DNA of 64,000 nt from Spectribacter acetivorans (GTDB lineage: Bacteria > Pseudomonadota > Gammaproteobacteria > Nevskiales > Salinisphaeraceae), in NCBI RefSeq assembly GCF_031846305.1, contig NZ_JAVRHY010000001.1, forward strand, positions 368,205 through 432,204, read 5' to 3'. The translations under genes and the position numbers were made by a program. The notes beneath the pieces were generated by a model. The model was not told where the DNA came from and searched no databases. It saw nothing but the letters and a program-made list of their open reading frames with translations. Shown here one piece after another: positions 25,459 through 33,436 of this stretch. The number at the start of each line of letters is the position of its first letter. Position 1 is the first letter of the stretch.

Positions 25459-26913
25459 ATGACCGAGCAAGCCCTGCCCGATCTGGAAACCCGCGCCGAG
25501 CTGGCCAAGCTGTCCGCTTTGCTGGATCTGTCGGAAGATCAGCTGACCGGGTTGCGCGGCAGTGGGGCGGCGAATATCCGTCGCCTGCGCCGGCGCATCC
25601 TGCAGTCCGCCTTCGAGGACCGCCGCGACCGCTTCGCCCGGCTTGAACGGCTTACCCGGCTGCTGCCCAAGGCCATGCTGGCGCGCCTGGCCGAATCCGC
25701 CTTCGGGCCGTTGCTGTCCGGGCGTCTGGTCGGCGAAATGAACGCCATCCGCGCGTTCAAGATCGCCAAGCGGCTACCGCCGGGCTTTCTTGCCGATACC
25801 GCCATGCACGTGGATCCGGACAAGGTGCGGCCCATCATCCGGCGCCTGCCGGCCGAACTGATCCGCGACGCCGCCCTGATCCTGGTCGAGCGCAAGGACT
25901 ACATTACCCTCGGCCGCTTCGCCGATGCCCTGTCCGCCCCGGCCATCCGCGCGGTGGTGGCGGCGGTGGATGACGACGCCGTGCTGCTGCACATCGCCTT
26001 CTACATGGAGGAGAAGGCGCAGTTGTCGCGCATCCTGCGGATGATCGACAACGACCGCGTGGCCCGCATCATGCGCGCCGGGACGGAACAGAACCTCTGG
26101 CCCGAGGCGCTATCGGTGATCGACAACGTCGACGACGACCTGCGTGGCCGGCTGGCCAACATCATGGCCGAGCAGGACGAGGCCACCCTCAACGGGCTGG
26201 TAGGAGTGGCCCACGCGCAGAATCTGTGGGGGCCGGTGCTTCGCGGCATGGCCCGCATGAACCCCAAATACCACCGCAAGATCGTCAACCTGCCCGCCGT
26301 ACGCGACGAAACCGTGCTGGGCGATCTGGTCAATACCGCCTACCGCGAGGGCCTGCTGGAAGCCGCCCTGCCGCTGGCCCGGCCGATGCGGCGGGAGTGG
26401 CAGCGGGTGGTCGCCCATGCAGCACTTGCCCAGGGCCCGGAAGTGGCCGAAGCCGCGATGTGGGCCGCCCACAATGCCGATCAGTGGGACGTGGCCATCG
26501 ACCTGTTCGAATACACCGACGATGCCGAGCGCGACATGATTGCCCGGCTGCCCATTGCCGCCAACAAGCACGTGCTGGAAAGCCTGATCGCCACCGCCGC
26601 GCGCACCGGCCGGCTGGGACTGCTACTGGATTTCGTTGAGCGTATGGAAACCGCCGGCCAGCGCTCGGCGGCGCAGATCAGCCTCGCCAACGACGGCGAC
26701 CTGCTGGAATCGATCCTGGATGCCGCCCGTGATACCGGTGGCTGGGCGGCGGTGGCGGTGGCCCTGTCGTCAGTGGAAGCCGATGATCTCGGCCAGGCGG
26801 GCGAAGTCTATCGCCGCCAGAGCGCCGACGATCAAGCCGCATTCCAGGCCGCCGCCCGCGACCGCGGCGTGTGGGATCAGCTTGCCCCGGCGCTGGAGGG
26901 CACCGCGGCCTGA
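25459..26913 (+). CDS. Alpha-solenoid repeat protein (copy 1)
   Basis: A 484-residue all-helical protein without signal peptide; no named family. After an N-terminal part with a conserved RLLPKAMLARLAESAFGPLL block come repeats of about 44 residues, each marked by a QNLWPEAL-type turn (EQNLWPEAL, AQNLWGPVL). It is clearly paralogous to the 384-residue protein at 52499-53653, sharing ALILVERKDYITLGRF / AVILVGQREFITMGRF and KIVNLPAVRDETVL / RVVNLPSVTDPAVL. It is about 100 residues longer at the C-terminus. HEAT-like scaffolding of other proteins at the membrane is a reasonable guess. Confidence 0.75.
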   Translation: MTEQALPDLETRAELAKLSALLDLSEDQLTGLRGSGAANIRRLRRRILQSAFEDRRDRFARLERLTRLLPKAMLARLAESAFGPLLSGRLVGEMNAIRAFKIAKRLPPGFLADTAMHVDPDKVRPIIRRLPAELIRDAALILVERKDYITLGRFADALSAPAIRAVVAAVDDDAVLLHIAFYMEEKAQLSRILRMIDNDRVARIMRAGTEQNLWPEALSVIDNVDDDLRGRLANIMAEQDEATLNGLVGVAHAQNLWGPVLRGMARMNPKYHRKIVNLPAVRDETVLGDLVNTAYREGLLEAALPLARPMRREWQRVVAHAALAQGPEVAEAAMWAAHNADQWDVAIDLFEYTDDAERDMIARLPIAANKHVLESLIATAARTGRLGLLLDFVERMETAGQRSAAQISLANDGDLLESILDAARDTGGWAAVAVALSSVEADDLGQAGEVYRRQSADDQAAFQAAARDRGVWDQLAPALEGTAA

Positions 26914-26937
26914 GCACCAGCTGGTTAGGGGAGCCAT

Positions 26938-26972
26938 CCCCTCTCCCCGTGGGAGAGGGCCAGGGAGAGGGG
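26938..26972. repeat. CCCTCTCCC-type palindromic repeat
   Basis: Arms CCCTCTCCC (26939-26947) and GGGAGAGGG (26951-26959) close a 3-base loop, followed by a further GGGAGAGGGG. The same style of hairpin recurs at 40718-40745. It lies between convergent genes and could act as a bidirectional terminator or REP-like element. Confidence 0.6.
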
Positions 26973-26997
26973 CTCAGCTGTGCCGCCCGACCTCTGC

Positions 26998-27630
26998 TCA
27001 GGCCTTCCCGCCCAGCGCCCCTTCCGCCAGCGCCAGCACGTCAACCGTCGCCGCCTCGGCCAGGTCCGGCCGGGATAGCCGGTGATTGGCCTGGCGCACG
27101 ATGTTCTCCTGCACCGCGATGGCCAGCGGGTTGATGCGATCGAGCAGCCGGGTGGGAAGCGCCCGCAGTTCGCGCGGCATGCGGGTAGTCACCTTGACGT
27201 TCCGATGCGTGAGCGGCCGGGGCACCAGCTTGATGGTCAGCGGGGCGAAGGTGTGCACGTCGATGGCCACGCGGATGCTCACGTCCATGGGCAGGCCGAC
27301 GGTCATGCCCATCACCTTGATCTTGAGCGTGAGCACGCCGCCCAGCACCAGCGAGAAGGCCACTTCCGCGTCGTCGCTGACCCGCCGTTCGATCTCGATG
27401 TCGTGGGGCGCGAACCGGTAGGAGGCCACCAGCAGTTCGTTGGGCAGGGCCTCGGCCGAGCCCTCCATGGTGGCCTGGAGAATCTGTTCCACTTCCGCGC
27501 GCAGGCGCGGCACGGTCACCAGATGGCGGATGAACTGCTCGCCGAAGGTCTGGTAGGAAATCGGCTCGCCGTCGGCGGGTTCGTCGCCGTCGGCGAGGTC
27601 GAGATGGTCGGTATCGTCCTCGCTGGCCAT
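26998..27630 (-). CDS. Hypothetical protein next to the envelope cluster
   Basis: A 210-residue protein without signal peptide or membrane helix; no family recognised. It has an acidic N-terminus (DDTDHLDLADGDEPADGEP), a helix FGEQFIRHLVTVPRLRAEVEQIL, then about 90 residues of strand-like sequence (VAFSLVLGGVLTLKIKVMGM, DVSIRVAIDVHTFAPLTIKL) and a helical C-terminus. The central strands contain alternating hydrophobic residues as in lipid-binding folds, but this is only suggestive. It is transcribed alone, convergent with the solenoid gene. Confidence 0.6.
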   Translation of the reverse strand: MASEDDTDHLDLADGDEPADGEPISYQTFGEQFIRHLVTVPRLRAEVEQILQATMEGSAEALPNELLVASYRFAPHDIEIERRVSDDAEVAFSLVLGGVLTLKIKVMGMTVGLPMDVSIRVAIDVHTFAPLTIKLVPRPLTHRNVKVTTRMPRELRALPTRLLDRINPLAIAVQENIVRQANHRLSRPDLAEAATVDVLALAEGALGGKA

Positions 27631-27724
27631 GCCGGGTCTGCGTCCTGTCGGTCGGGCCGATCAGCGCGCGGGCGCCGGTCGGCAAAACGCAGACATTACG
27701 TCAATTGGCCGCCCCGAGTCAGGC

Positions 27725-28921
27725 TCAGCCGGCGCGGCGATCCACCCGGGCCGCTGCCGGCACCCGCGTCCACTGCGAGGTGCAGGGAATGCGGTCCCGG
27801 TCGCAGCGTTCGCGATAGCGCTGGCCGATTTCCACGATCTCTTCCAGCAACCCGGTGCGCAGGGTGGTGGGCTGCAGGCCCAGGTCGATCAGACAGCGGG
27901 CGTCGGCGGCCAGGTCGTTGGCGTCGGCTTCCTTGCGCGGGTTGTCGAGATAGGCGATCTCGGCCCCGGTGAGTTCCGCTACGATCCGCGCCAGATCGGC
28001 CACCCGGTGGGTCTCGGTCATCTGGTTGAAGATGCGTACCCGTTCACTGGTTGCCGGGGGATGCGTCAGCGCCATCTCGATGCAGCGCACGCTGTCCTGG
28101 ATGTGGATGAAGGCCCGGGTCTGGCCGCCGCTGCCGTGCACGGTCAGCGGGTAGCCCACCGCGGCCTGCATCAGGAATCGGTTGAGCACGGTGCCGTAGT
28201 CGCCGTCGTAGTCGAAGCGGTTGATCAGGCGCTCGTCCAGCCGGGTCTCGCGGGTCTGGGTGCCCCACACCACGCCCTGGTGCAGGTCGGTGATGCGGAT
28301 GCCGTCATTCTTGTTGTAGAAGTAGAACAGCAGCTGATCCTGGGTTTTGGTCATGTGGTAAATGCTGCCCGGGTCCGGCGGGAACAGGATTTCCCGCTCC
28401 AGTCGGCCGCCGTCCGAGGCCTCGGCCTGGATGGTCAGATACCCCTCGGGAATGCGCATGCCGCCGCCGTAGCCGTAGACGCCCATGGTGCCCAGGTGCA
28501 CCAGATGGGCGTCGATGCCGGTTTCCACCAGCGCGCACAGCAGGTTCTGGGTGGCGGAGAGATTGTTCTCCAGCGTGTAGCGCTTGGTGGCCGCCGACTT
28601 CATGGAATAGGGGGCCGAGCGCTGTTCGGCGAAGTGCACCACCGCATCCGGCCGCCAGTCGCGGATCAGGCGTTCCAGGGCGTCGTAGTCGCGGGCGGCG
28701 TCGAGATCGGTCCACTCGATCTGCCGGCCGGTCAGCTCGCGCCAGGCCGCCAGCCGGTTGCGCAGCGGCGCGATCGGGGTGAGCGAATCCACCCCCAGTT
28801 CGATGTCGATCTTGCGCCGCGAGAGGTTGTCCACCAGATGCACCGCGTGCCCGCGGGCGGACAGATGCAGGGCCGTGGCCCAGCCGCAGAAGCCGTCGCC
28901 ACCGGGAATCAGGATCTTCAT
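27725..28921 (-). CDS. sqdB: UDP-sulfoquinovose synthase
   Basis: Extended SDR enzyme that converts UDP-glucose and sulfite to UDP-sulfoquinovose, the head-group donor of the sulfolipid SQDG. The 398-residue protein has the NAD-binding GGDGFCGWATALHL (7-20), the family hallmark FAEQRSAPYSM (97-107), the catalytic Thr145 in LGTMGVYG, and Tyr188-x3-Lys192 (YHMTK). All match plant SQD1/bacterial SqdB closely. The start overlaps the stop of the glycosyltransferase gene (ATGA). SQDG is best known in phototrophs and some rhizobia, so its presence beside beta-oxidation genes in a likely heterotroph is unusual. Confidence 0.92.
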   Translation of the reverse strand: MKILIPGGDGFCGWATALHLSARGHAVHLVDNLSRRKIDIELGVDSLTPIAPLRNRLAAWRELTGRQIEWTDLDAARDYDALERLIRDWRPDAVVHFAEQRSAPYSMKSAATKRYTLENNLSATQNLLCALVETGIDAHLVHLGTMGVYGYGGGMRIPEGYLTIQAEASDGGRLEREILFPPDPGSIYHMTKTQDQLLFYFYNKNDGIRITDLHQGVVWGTQTRETRLDERLINRFDYDGDYGTVLNRFLMQAAVGYPLTVHGSGGQTRAFIHIQDSVRCIEMALTHPPATSERVRIFNQMTETHRVADLARIVAELTGAEIAYLDNPRKEADANDLAADARCLIDLGLQPTTLRTGLLEEIVEIGQRYRERCDRDRIPCTSQWTRVPAAARVDRRAG

Positions 28922-29970
28922 CCGGGTCTCCTTTGGGGTCGCAGAATCGCCGCACGCCCGGACTGGCGCGCCGGTACCAGGTTGTGCCGGAATTCGCGGG
29001 CCGAGGCCGCCCAGCTCCAGCGCTCGGCCTGGCGGCGGCAGGTGTCGCCGTCCAGTGCCAGCGCGGCCAGCGCCGCGGCGCGCAGGTCCCCGTCAAGCAC
29101 GCCCGTTTCGCCCGAGTCCACTACCTGGGACGGCCCGGTGACCGGATAGGCCGCCACCGGCACGCCGCAGGCCATCGCCTCGAGCAGCACCAGGCCGAGG
29201 GTATCGGTGCGGCTGGGAAAGACCAGGCAGTCGGCGGCGGACAGATGCCGTACGAGATCGTCGCCCAGCTTCAGGCCCAGCCAGTGCACCTCGGGATAGC
29301 GCCGCGACAGCGACGGGAAGGCCGGGCCGTCGCCCACCACCACCTTGCTGCCGGGCAGGTCGAGATCGAGAAAGGCCTGGATATTCTTCTCCACCGCCAC
29401 CCGGCCCATCGACATGAATATCGGGCGGGGCAGGTCGGCCAGCACGTCGCTGGCCAGCGGCCGGAAGCGTTCGGTGTCGACCCCGCGCGCCCATTGCCTG
29501 AGGTTGGAGAAGCCGCGCTCGCGCAGGAAGTCGGCCAGCGGCGGCGTGCTCACCATGGTGGCGTCGGCCGCGCCGTGGAAGCGCGCCAGCACCCGGTAGC
29601 CCAGCGATACCGGCAGGAACGGCAGCCGGGCGTGCAGGTACTCGGGAAACCGCGTGTGGAACGAGGTGGTGAAATGTAGCCCGTGGCGCTGGCAGTAAAG
29701 CCAGGCGGCCATGCCGCAGGGACCTTCGGTGGCAATGTGGATGGCATCCGGCTGCCAGCGCTTGAGCCGGCGCGCGACTCCCGGGTAGGGCACTGCCGCC
29801 AGCCGGATTTCCCGATAGGTGGGCAGGGGCACGGTGACGAAACGCCCCGGATGAATCACCCGCACCTCGTCGCCGGCGCGGTGCAGTTCGGACACCAGCG
29901 CGGACAGGGCCGTGACCACCCCGTTGACCTGCGGGTGCCAGGCGTCGGTAATCAGTGCAATGCGGCTCAA
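28918..29970 (-). CDS. GT4 glycosyltransferase, probable sulfoquinovosyltransferase
   Basis: A 350-residue GT-B fold family 4 glycosyltransferase. N-terminal ALITDAWHPQVNGVVTAL is typical; the C-terminal donor site has SMGRVAVEKNI and the EX7E-like FPSRTDTLGLVLLEAMACG. Because it overlaps sqdB by 4 bases and belongs to the same family as cyanobacterial SqdX/plant SQD2, it probably moves sulfoquinovose from UDP to diacylglycerol. Other members make mannosyl or glucosyl lipids, so the donor is inferred from context. No SqdC/SqdD-like gene is adjacent. Confidence 0.8.
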   Translation of the reverse strand: MSRIALITDAWHPQVNGVVTALSALVSELHRAGDEVRVIHPGRFVTVPLPTYREIRLAAVPYPGVARRLKRWQPDAIHIATEGPCGMAAWLYCQRHGLHFTTSFHTRFPEYLHARLPFLPVSLGYRVLARFHGAADATMVSTPPLADFLRERGFSNLRQWARGVDTERFRPLASDVLADLPRPIFMSMGRVAVEKNIQAFLDLDLPGSKVVVGDGPAFPSLSRRYPEVHWLGLKLGDDLVRHLSAADCLVFPSRTDTLGLVLLEAMACGVPVAAYPVTGPSQVVDSGETGVLDGDLRAAALAALALDGDTCRRQAERWSWAASAREFRHNLVPARQSGRAAILRPQRRPG

Positions 29971-30077
29971 ATCGACGGTCCGTGATCAGGCACCGCGTCA
30001 ATTTGCGTCAGTCAGATGACCGTTTGATAAAGCCCGGGCGACGTTTTCGTGACAGCGGCTGGGGCCGCAGGCGCGGG

Positions 30078-30782
30078 TTAGCCGACTGGCGGCCAGTCCG
30101 TGCTGTAGCGCTTGGTGCCGATGATCACCGCGCGGAAGATCAGCACCGCCTCGCGCGCCAGTCCGCCGGCATCCAGCCCGGTGTCCTCGACCAGCCATTC
30201 GGTGATCAGTTCGTTGACCACGCCCACCAGGGCCACCGCGGGGAAGTGGTAGTCACGCTGGGGCAGTTCGCCGGCCTCGGCCAGATGCTGGGAGTAGTCA
30301 CGGATGATCGAGGCCAGGTTGTGAATCGCCTCGCGGCGGTGGCTTTCCATCTCGCGGCTGACGCCGACCGATTCCATGCACATCACCCGTGCCCGGCGCG
30401 GATCGTTGAGCAGGTAGAGCACCGCCTGGCCGATAGCGTCCGACACCCGTTCGTGCAGATCCCGGTCGGGGTTTTTCAGTGCCGTGGCCAGGACCGTGCC
30501 GGTGGCCGCCACCAGTTCGTCGAACACCGCCCGCAACAGGGCTTCGCGGCCGTCGAACTGTTCGTAGAAGTGGCGGGTGGCCACGCTACCGGTGGAACAG
30601 ATCAGCTCGATCGGCGCGTTGGCGTAACCGCGCTCACCGAACAGCGCGAGGCCGGCGTCGAGCAGGCGCTGGCGGCGCTCGCCGCGCAGCTGTTCCGGGG
30701 TGCGGCCGCGGTAACGGCGGCCGGCGGGCTTGGTGGTCGTGGCCAAGGGTCGAACCTCATTCCGGGCACGTTTGAGGGTCAT
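30078..30782 (-). CDS. TetR-family regulator, probable controller of fadE
   Basis: A 234-residue regulator: basic N-terminus, then the TetR HTH (about 35-80: RRQRLLDAGLALFGERGYANAPIE...VATRHFYEQFDGREALL), followed by an all-helical ligand domain. It is divergent from fadE with 147 bases between starts, an arrangement typical of local fatty-acid regulators. The palindromes in that gap are likely targets, and an acyl-CoA is the likely ligand by family analogy. The exact start is uncertain; about 25 residues precede the usual TetR beginning. Confidence 0.85.
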   Translation of the reverse strand: MTLKRARNEVRPLATTTKPAGRRYRGRTPEQLRGERRQRLLDAGLALFGERGYANAPIELICSTGSVATRHFYEQFDGREALLRAVFDELVAATGTVLATALKNPDRDLHERVSDAIGQAVLYLLNDPRRARVMCMESVGVSREMESHRREAIHNLASIIRDYSQHLAEAGELPQRDYHFPAVALVGVVNELITEWLVEDTGLDAGGLAREAVLIFRAVIIGTKRYSTDWPPVG

Positions 30783-30800
30783 GTTAGCGCAAACCGCAGC

Positions 30801-30875
30801 ATAGGAAACCTACCTTTCCGGAAACTTGACATACCCGTCACGCTGGCGTAGGTTCTGAAAAGATTTCTTTCCTAT
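30801..30875 (+). promoter_or_regulatory. fadE promoter with TetR operator candidates
   Basis: A -35 TTGACA (30826-30831), 17-bp spacer and -10-like TAGGTT (30849-30854) precede fadE. TTTCCGGAAA (30815-30824) is a perfect palindrome touching the -35. GGAAACCTACCTTTCC (30804-30819) is another inverted repeat, and ATAGGAAA (30801-30808) is repeated inverted as TTTCCTAT (30868-30875) after the -10. Sites on both sides of the promoter could allow repression by the divergent TetR protein. Confidence 0.55.
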
Positions 30876-30929
30876 GTTGCATCGCGGCACCCGGCTGGCC
30901 CGGCGTTGCCCGCGACAGGAGTCGACAAC

Positions 30930-33428
30930 ATGATTGCTCTGGCCATTGCGCTCGCGATTCTCGCCCTCTACGGCACGCTGCTTTATCGCGGCGTCTCGCT
31001 GGCCGTGTTCACGGCCGTGACCGGCGGATTGCTGGTCGCCGGCTACGCAACCGGCATCTACGGCACGCTCGGCGCCGGCATTGCCGCCGCGCTGTTCCTG
31101 CCGCCGGCGGTGCTGTTCAACCTGGTGCCGCTGCGCCGCGCGGTGGTCTCGCGGCCGCTCTACAAGGTCTTCCGCAGCGTGCTGCCGGAAATGAACCGCA
31201 CCGAGCGCGAGGCCCTGGAAGCCGGTGACGTGTGGTGGGAAGGCGAATGTTTTCGTGGCCGGCCGGACTGGTCGAAGCTGCTGGAATTCCCGTACACGAC
31301 GCTCACCGATGAAGAACAGGCCTTCCTGGACGGCCCGACGCACGAACTGTGCGCGATGATCGACGACTGGGAAGTCCACTTCGAACGCAAGGACCTGCCG
31401 CCGGAGGTCTGGCAGTTCATCCGCGACAACGGCTTCTTCGCGATGCTGATTCCGAAGTCGCATGGCGGCCTGGGCTTCTCCGCCTACGGCCAGTCCTGCG
31501 TGGTGGCCAAGATCGCCACCCGCAGCCTGACCGCGGCCGTCACCGTGATGGTGCCGAACTCGCTCGGGCCGGGCGAGCTGCTGGTGCATTACGGCACCAA
31601 GGCGCAGCAGCAGAAGTGGCTGCCCGGCCTGGCCGCCGGCCGCGAGATTCCCTGTTTCGCGTTGACCGGGCCGGAAGCCGGGTCGGACGCCACCGCCATG
31701 CCGGACACCGGCGTGGTGGAAAAGCGAGTGGTCGACGGCGAAGAAGTGGTGGGCATCCGCCTGAACTTCTCCAAGCGCTACATCACCCTGGCCCCGGTGG
31801 CCACGCTGATGGGCCTGGCCTTCAAGCTGCAGGATCCGGACGGCCTGCTGGGTAATCCGGACAAGACCGACTACGGCATTAGCTGTGCGCTGATCCCCAC
31901 CGATACCGACGGCATCGAGATCGGCCGCCGCCACTATCCAGGCGCGGCCTTCATGAATGGCCCGATCAAGGGCACCGACGTTTTCGTGCCGGTGGACGCC
32001 ATCATCGGCGGGCCGGAACAGGCCGGCAACGGCTGGCGGATGCTGGTGGAATGCCTGTCCGCCGGGCGCGGTATCTCCCTGCCGGCGCTGTCGACCGCTA
32101 CCGGCAAGGGCATGTACGGCATCACCTCCGCGTATTCGAAGATCCGCCGCCAGTTCGGCGTGGCCATCGGCAAGTTCGAGGGTATCCAGGAACCGCTGGG
32201 CCGCATCGGCGGCTACGCCTATTCGATGGAGGCCTGCCGCAATCTCACCGCCAGCGCGGTGGATCACTGCGCCCCGTCCATCGTCACCGCGATGATGAAG
32301 TATCACATGACGGAGATGATGCGCACCGTCATCACCGACGCCATGGACATCCACAGCGGCAAGACCATCATCATGGGGCCGCGCAACTACCTGGCCGCGG
32401 CCTACCAGGCCCTGCCGGTGGCGATCACCGTGGAAGGCGCCAACATCATGACGCGCAACCTCATGGTGTTCGGCCAGGGCGCGATCCGCTGCCATCCGTA
32501 CGTGTTCGCGGAAATGGAAGCCGCCCGCCATGCCGACCCGAAGGCCGGCCTGCGCGATTTCGACAGGCTGCTGTTCGGTCATATCGGCTATTCCGTGAAC
32601 CGCGGCGTGCGGGCGTTGGTGCTGGGCCTGACCAATGGCCGGCTGGCCAAGGCGCCGGTGGACGGCGAGACTGCCGGCTACTACCGCCAGCTGGAGCGCT
32701 ACTCCGCGTCGCTGGCGTTCGCCTCCGACGTGGCCATGGGCGTGCTCGGCGGTTCGCTCAAGCTGCGCGAACGCACCTCGGCGCGTCTGGGCGACATGCT
32801 CAGTAATCTGTACATGGCCTCGGCCACGCTGCGCTACGTGCACGAGCACGGGGAAAGCGAGGCCGACATGGCCCATGTGCGCTGGGTAATGGCCCATCAT
32901 CTGGCCGAGCTGGACAAGGCTCTGTACGAGGTCATTCGCAACTTCCCGGTCAAGGCGGTGCGGCCGATCCTCAAGCTGGCCACCATGCCGCGCGGCCGAC
33001 AGTTCGACGGACCGTCGGATGCCGACAACGCCGCCGTATGCGACGTGATGCTGGACAGCGCCACCGACAGCGAACTCAACCAGCGCCTCCAGTACGACCT
33101 ATACATCGGCGGTGCCGACAACGGCCCCACCGGCCACTTGCTGCGCACGGTGGAGAAGCTGCAGGAGATCGAGGCCGACTACGAGCCGTTCCTCAAGGCG
33201 GTCAAGACCGGTCGGGTGCGTGGCGAAGACGTGTCCGCCCAGCTCACCGATGCGGTCAATCAGGGGCTGATCAGCCAGGCGGCCGCCGACGGCATCCGCG
33301 AGTACGACGCCCTGCGTTACGAAGCCATCCTTACCGATGACTTCAGCCAGGATTACGTGCGCGAGCCGCTGGCCCATCCCCGCGACGAGCCCGGCCCGGG
33401 CGAGGCCCGCATCCGGGCGGTGTCCTGA
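30930..33428 (+). CDS. fadE: FadE-type long acyl-CoA dehydrogenase
   Basis: Catalyses the first beta-oxidation step, acyl-CoA to trans-2-enoyl-CoA, with FAD. At 832 residues it has the long gammaproteobacterial FadE form: an N-terminal membrane segment (IALAIALAILALYGTLLY and a second helix), the ACAD core with GPEAGSDATAMPDTG, and the extra C-terminal DUF1974 domain of about 280 residues. AGGAG lies 8 bases before the ATG. It is followed closely by a serine hydrolase and an alpha/beta hydrolase, which may supply fatty acids. Confidence 0.92.
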   Translation: MIALAIALAILALYGTLLYRGVSLAVFTAVTGGLLVAGYATGIYGTLGAGIAAALFLPPAVLFNLVPLRRAVVSRPLYKVFRSVLPEMNRTEREALEAGDVWWEGECFRGRPDWSKLLEFPYTTLTDEEQAFLDGPTHELCAMIDDWEVHFERKDLPPEVWQFIRDNGFFAMLIPKSHGGLGFSAYGQSCVVAKIATRSLTAAVTVMVPNSLGPGELLVHYGTKAQQQKWLPGLAAGREIPCFALTGPEAGSDATAMPDTGVVEKRVVDGEEVVGIRLNFSKRYITLAPVATLMGLAFKLQDPDGLLGNPDKTDYGISCALIPTDTDGIEIGRRHYPGAAFMNGPIKGTDVFVPVDAIIGGPEQAGNGWRMLVECLSAGRGISLPALSTATGKGMYGITSAYSKIRRQFGVAIGKFEGIQEPLGRIGGYAYSMEACRNLTASAVDHCAPSIVTAMMKYHMTEMMRTVITDAMDIHSGKTIIMGPRNYLAAAYQALPVAITVEGANIMTRNLMVFGQGAIRCHPYVFAEMEAARHADPKAGLRDFDRLLFGHIGYSVNRGVRALVLGLTNGRLAKAPVDGETAGYYRQLERYSASLAFASDVAMGVLGGSLKLRERTSARLGDMLSNLYMASATLRYVHEHGESEADMAHVRWVMAHHLAELDKALYEVIRNFPVKAVRPILKLATMPRGRQFDGPSDADNAAVCDVMLDSATDSELNQRLQYDLYIGGADNGPTGHLLRTVEKLQEIEADYEPFLKAVKTGRVRGEDVSAQLTDAVNQGLISQAAADGIREYDALRYEAILTDDFSQDYVREPLAHPRDEPGPGEARIRAVS

Positions 33429-33436
33429 GGCGCGCG

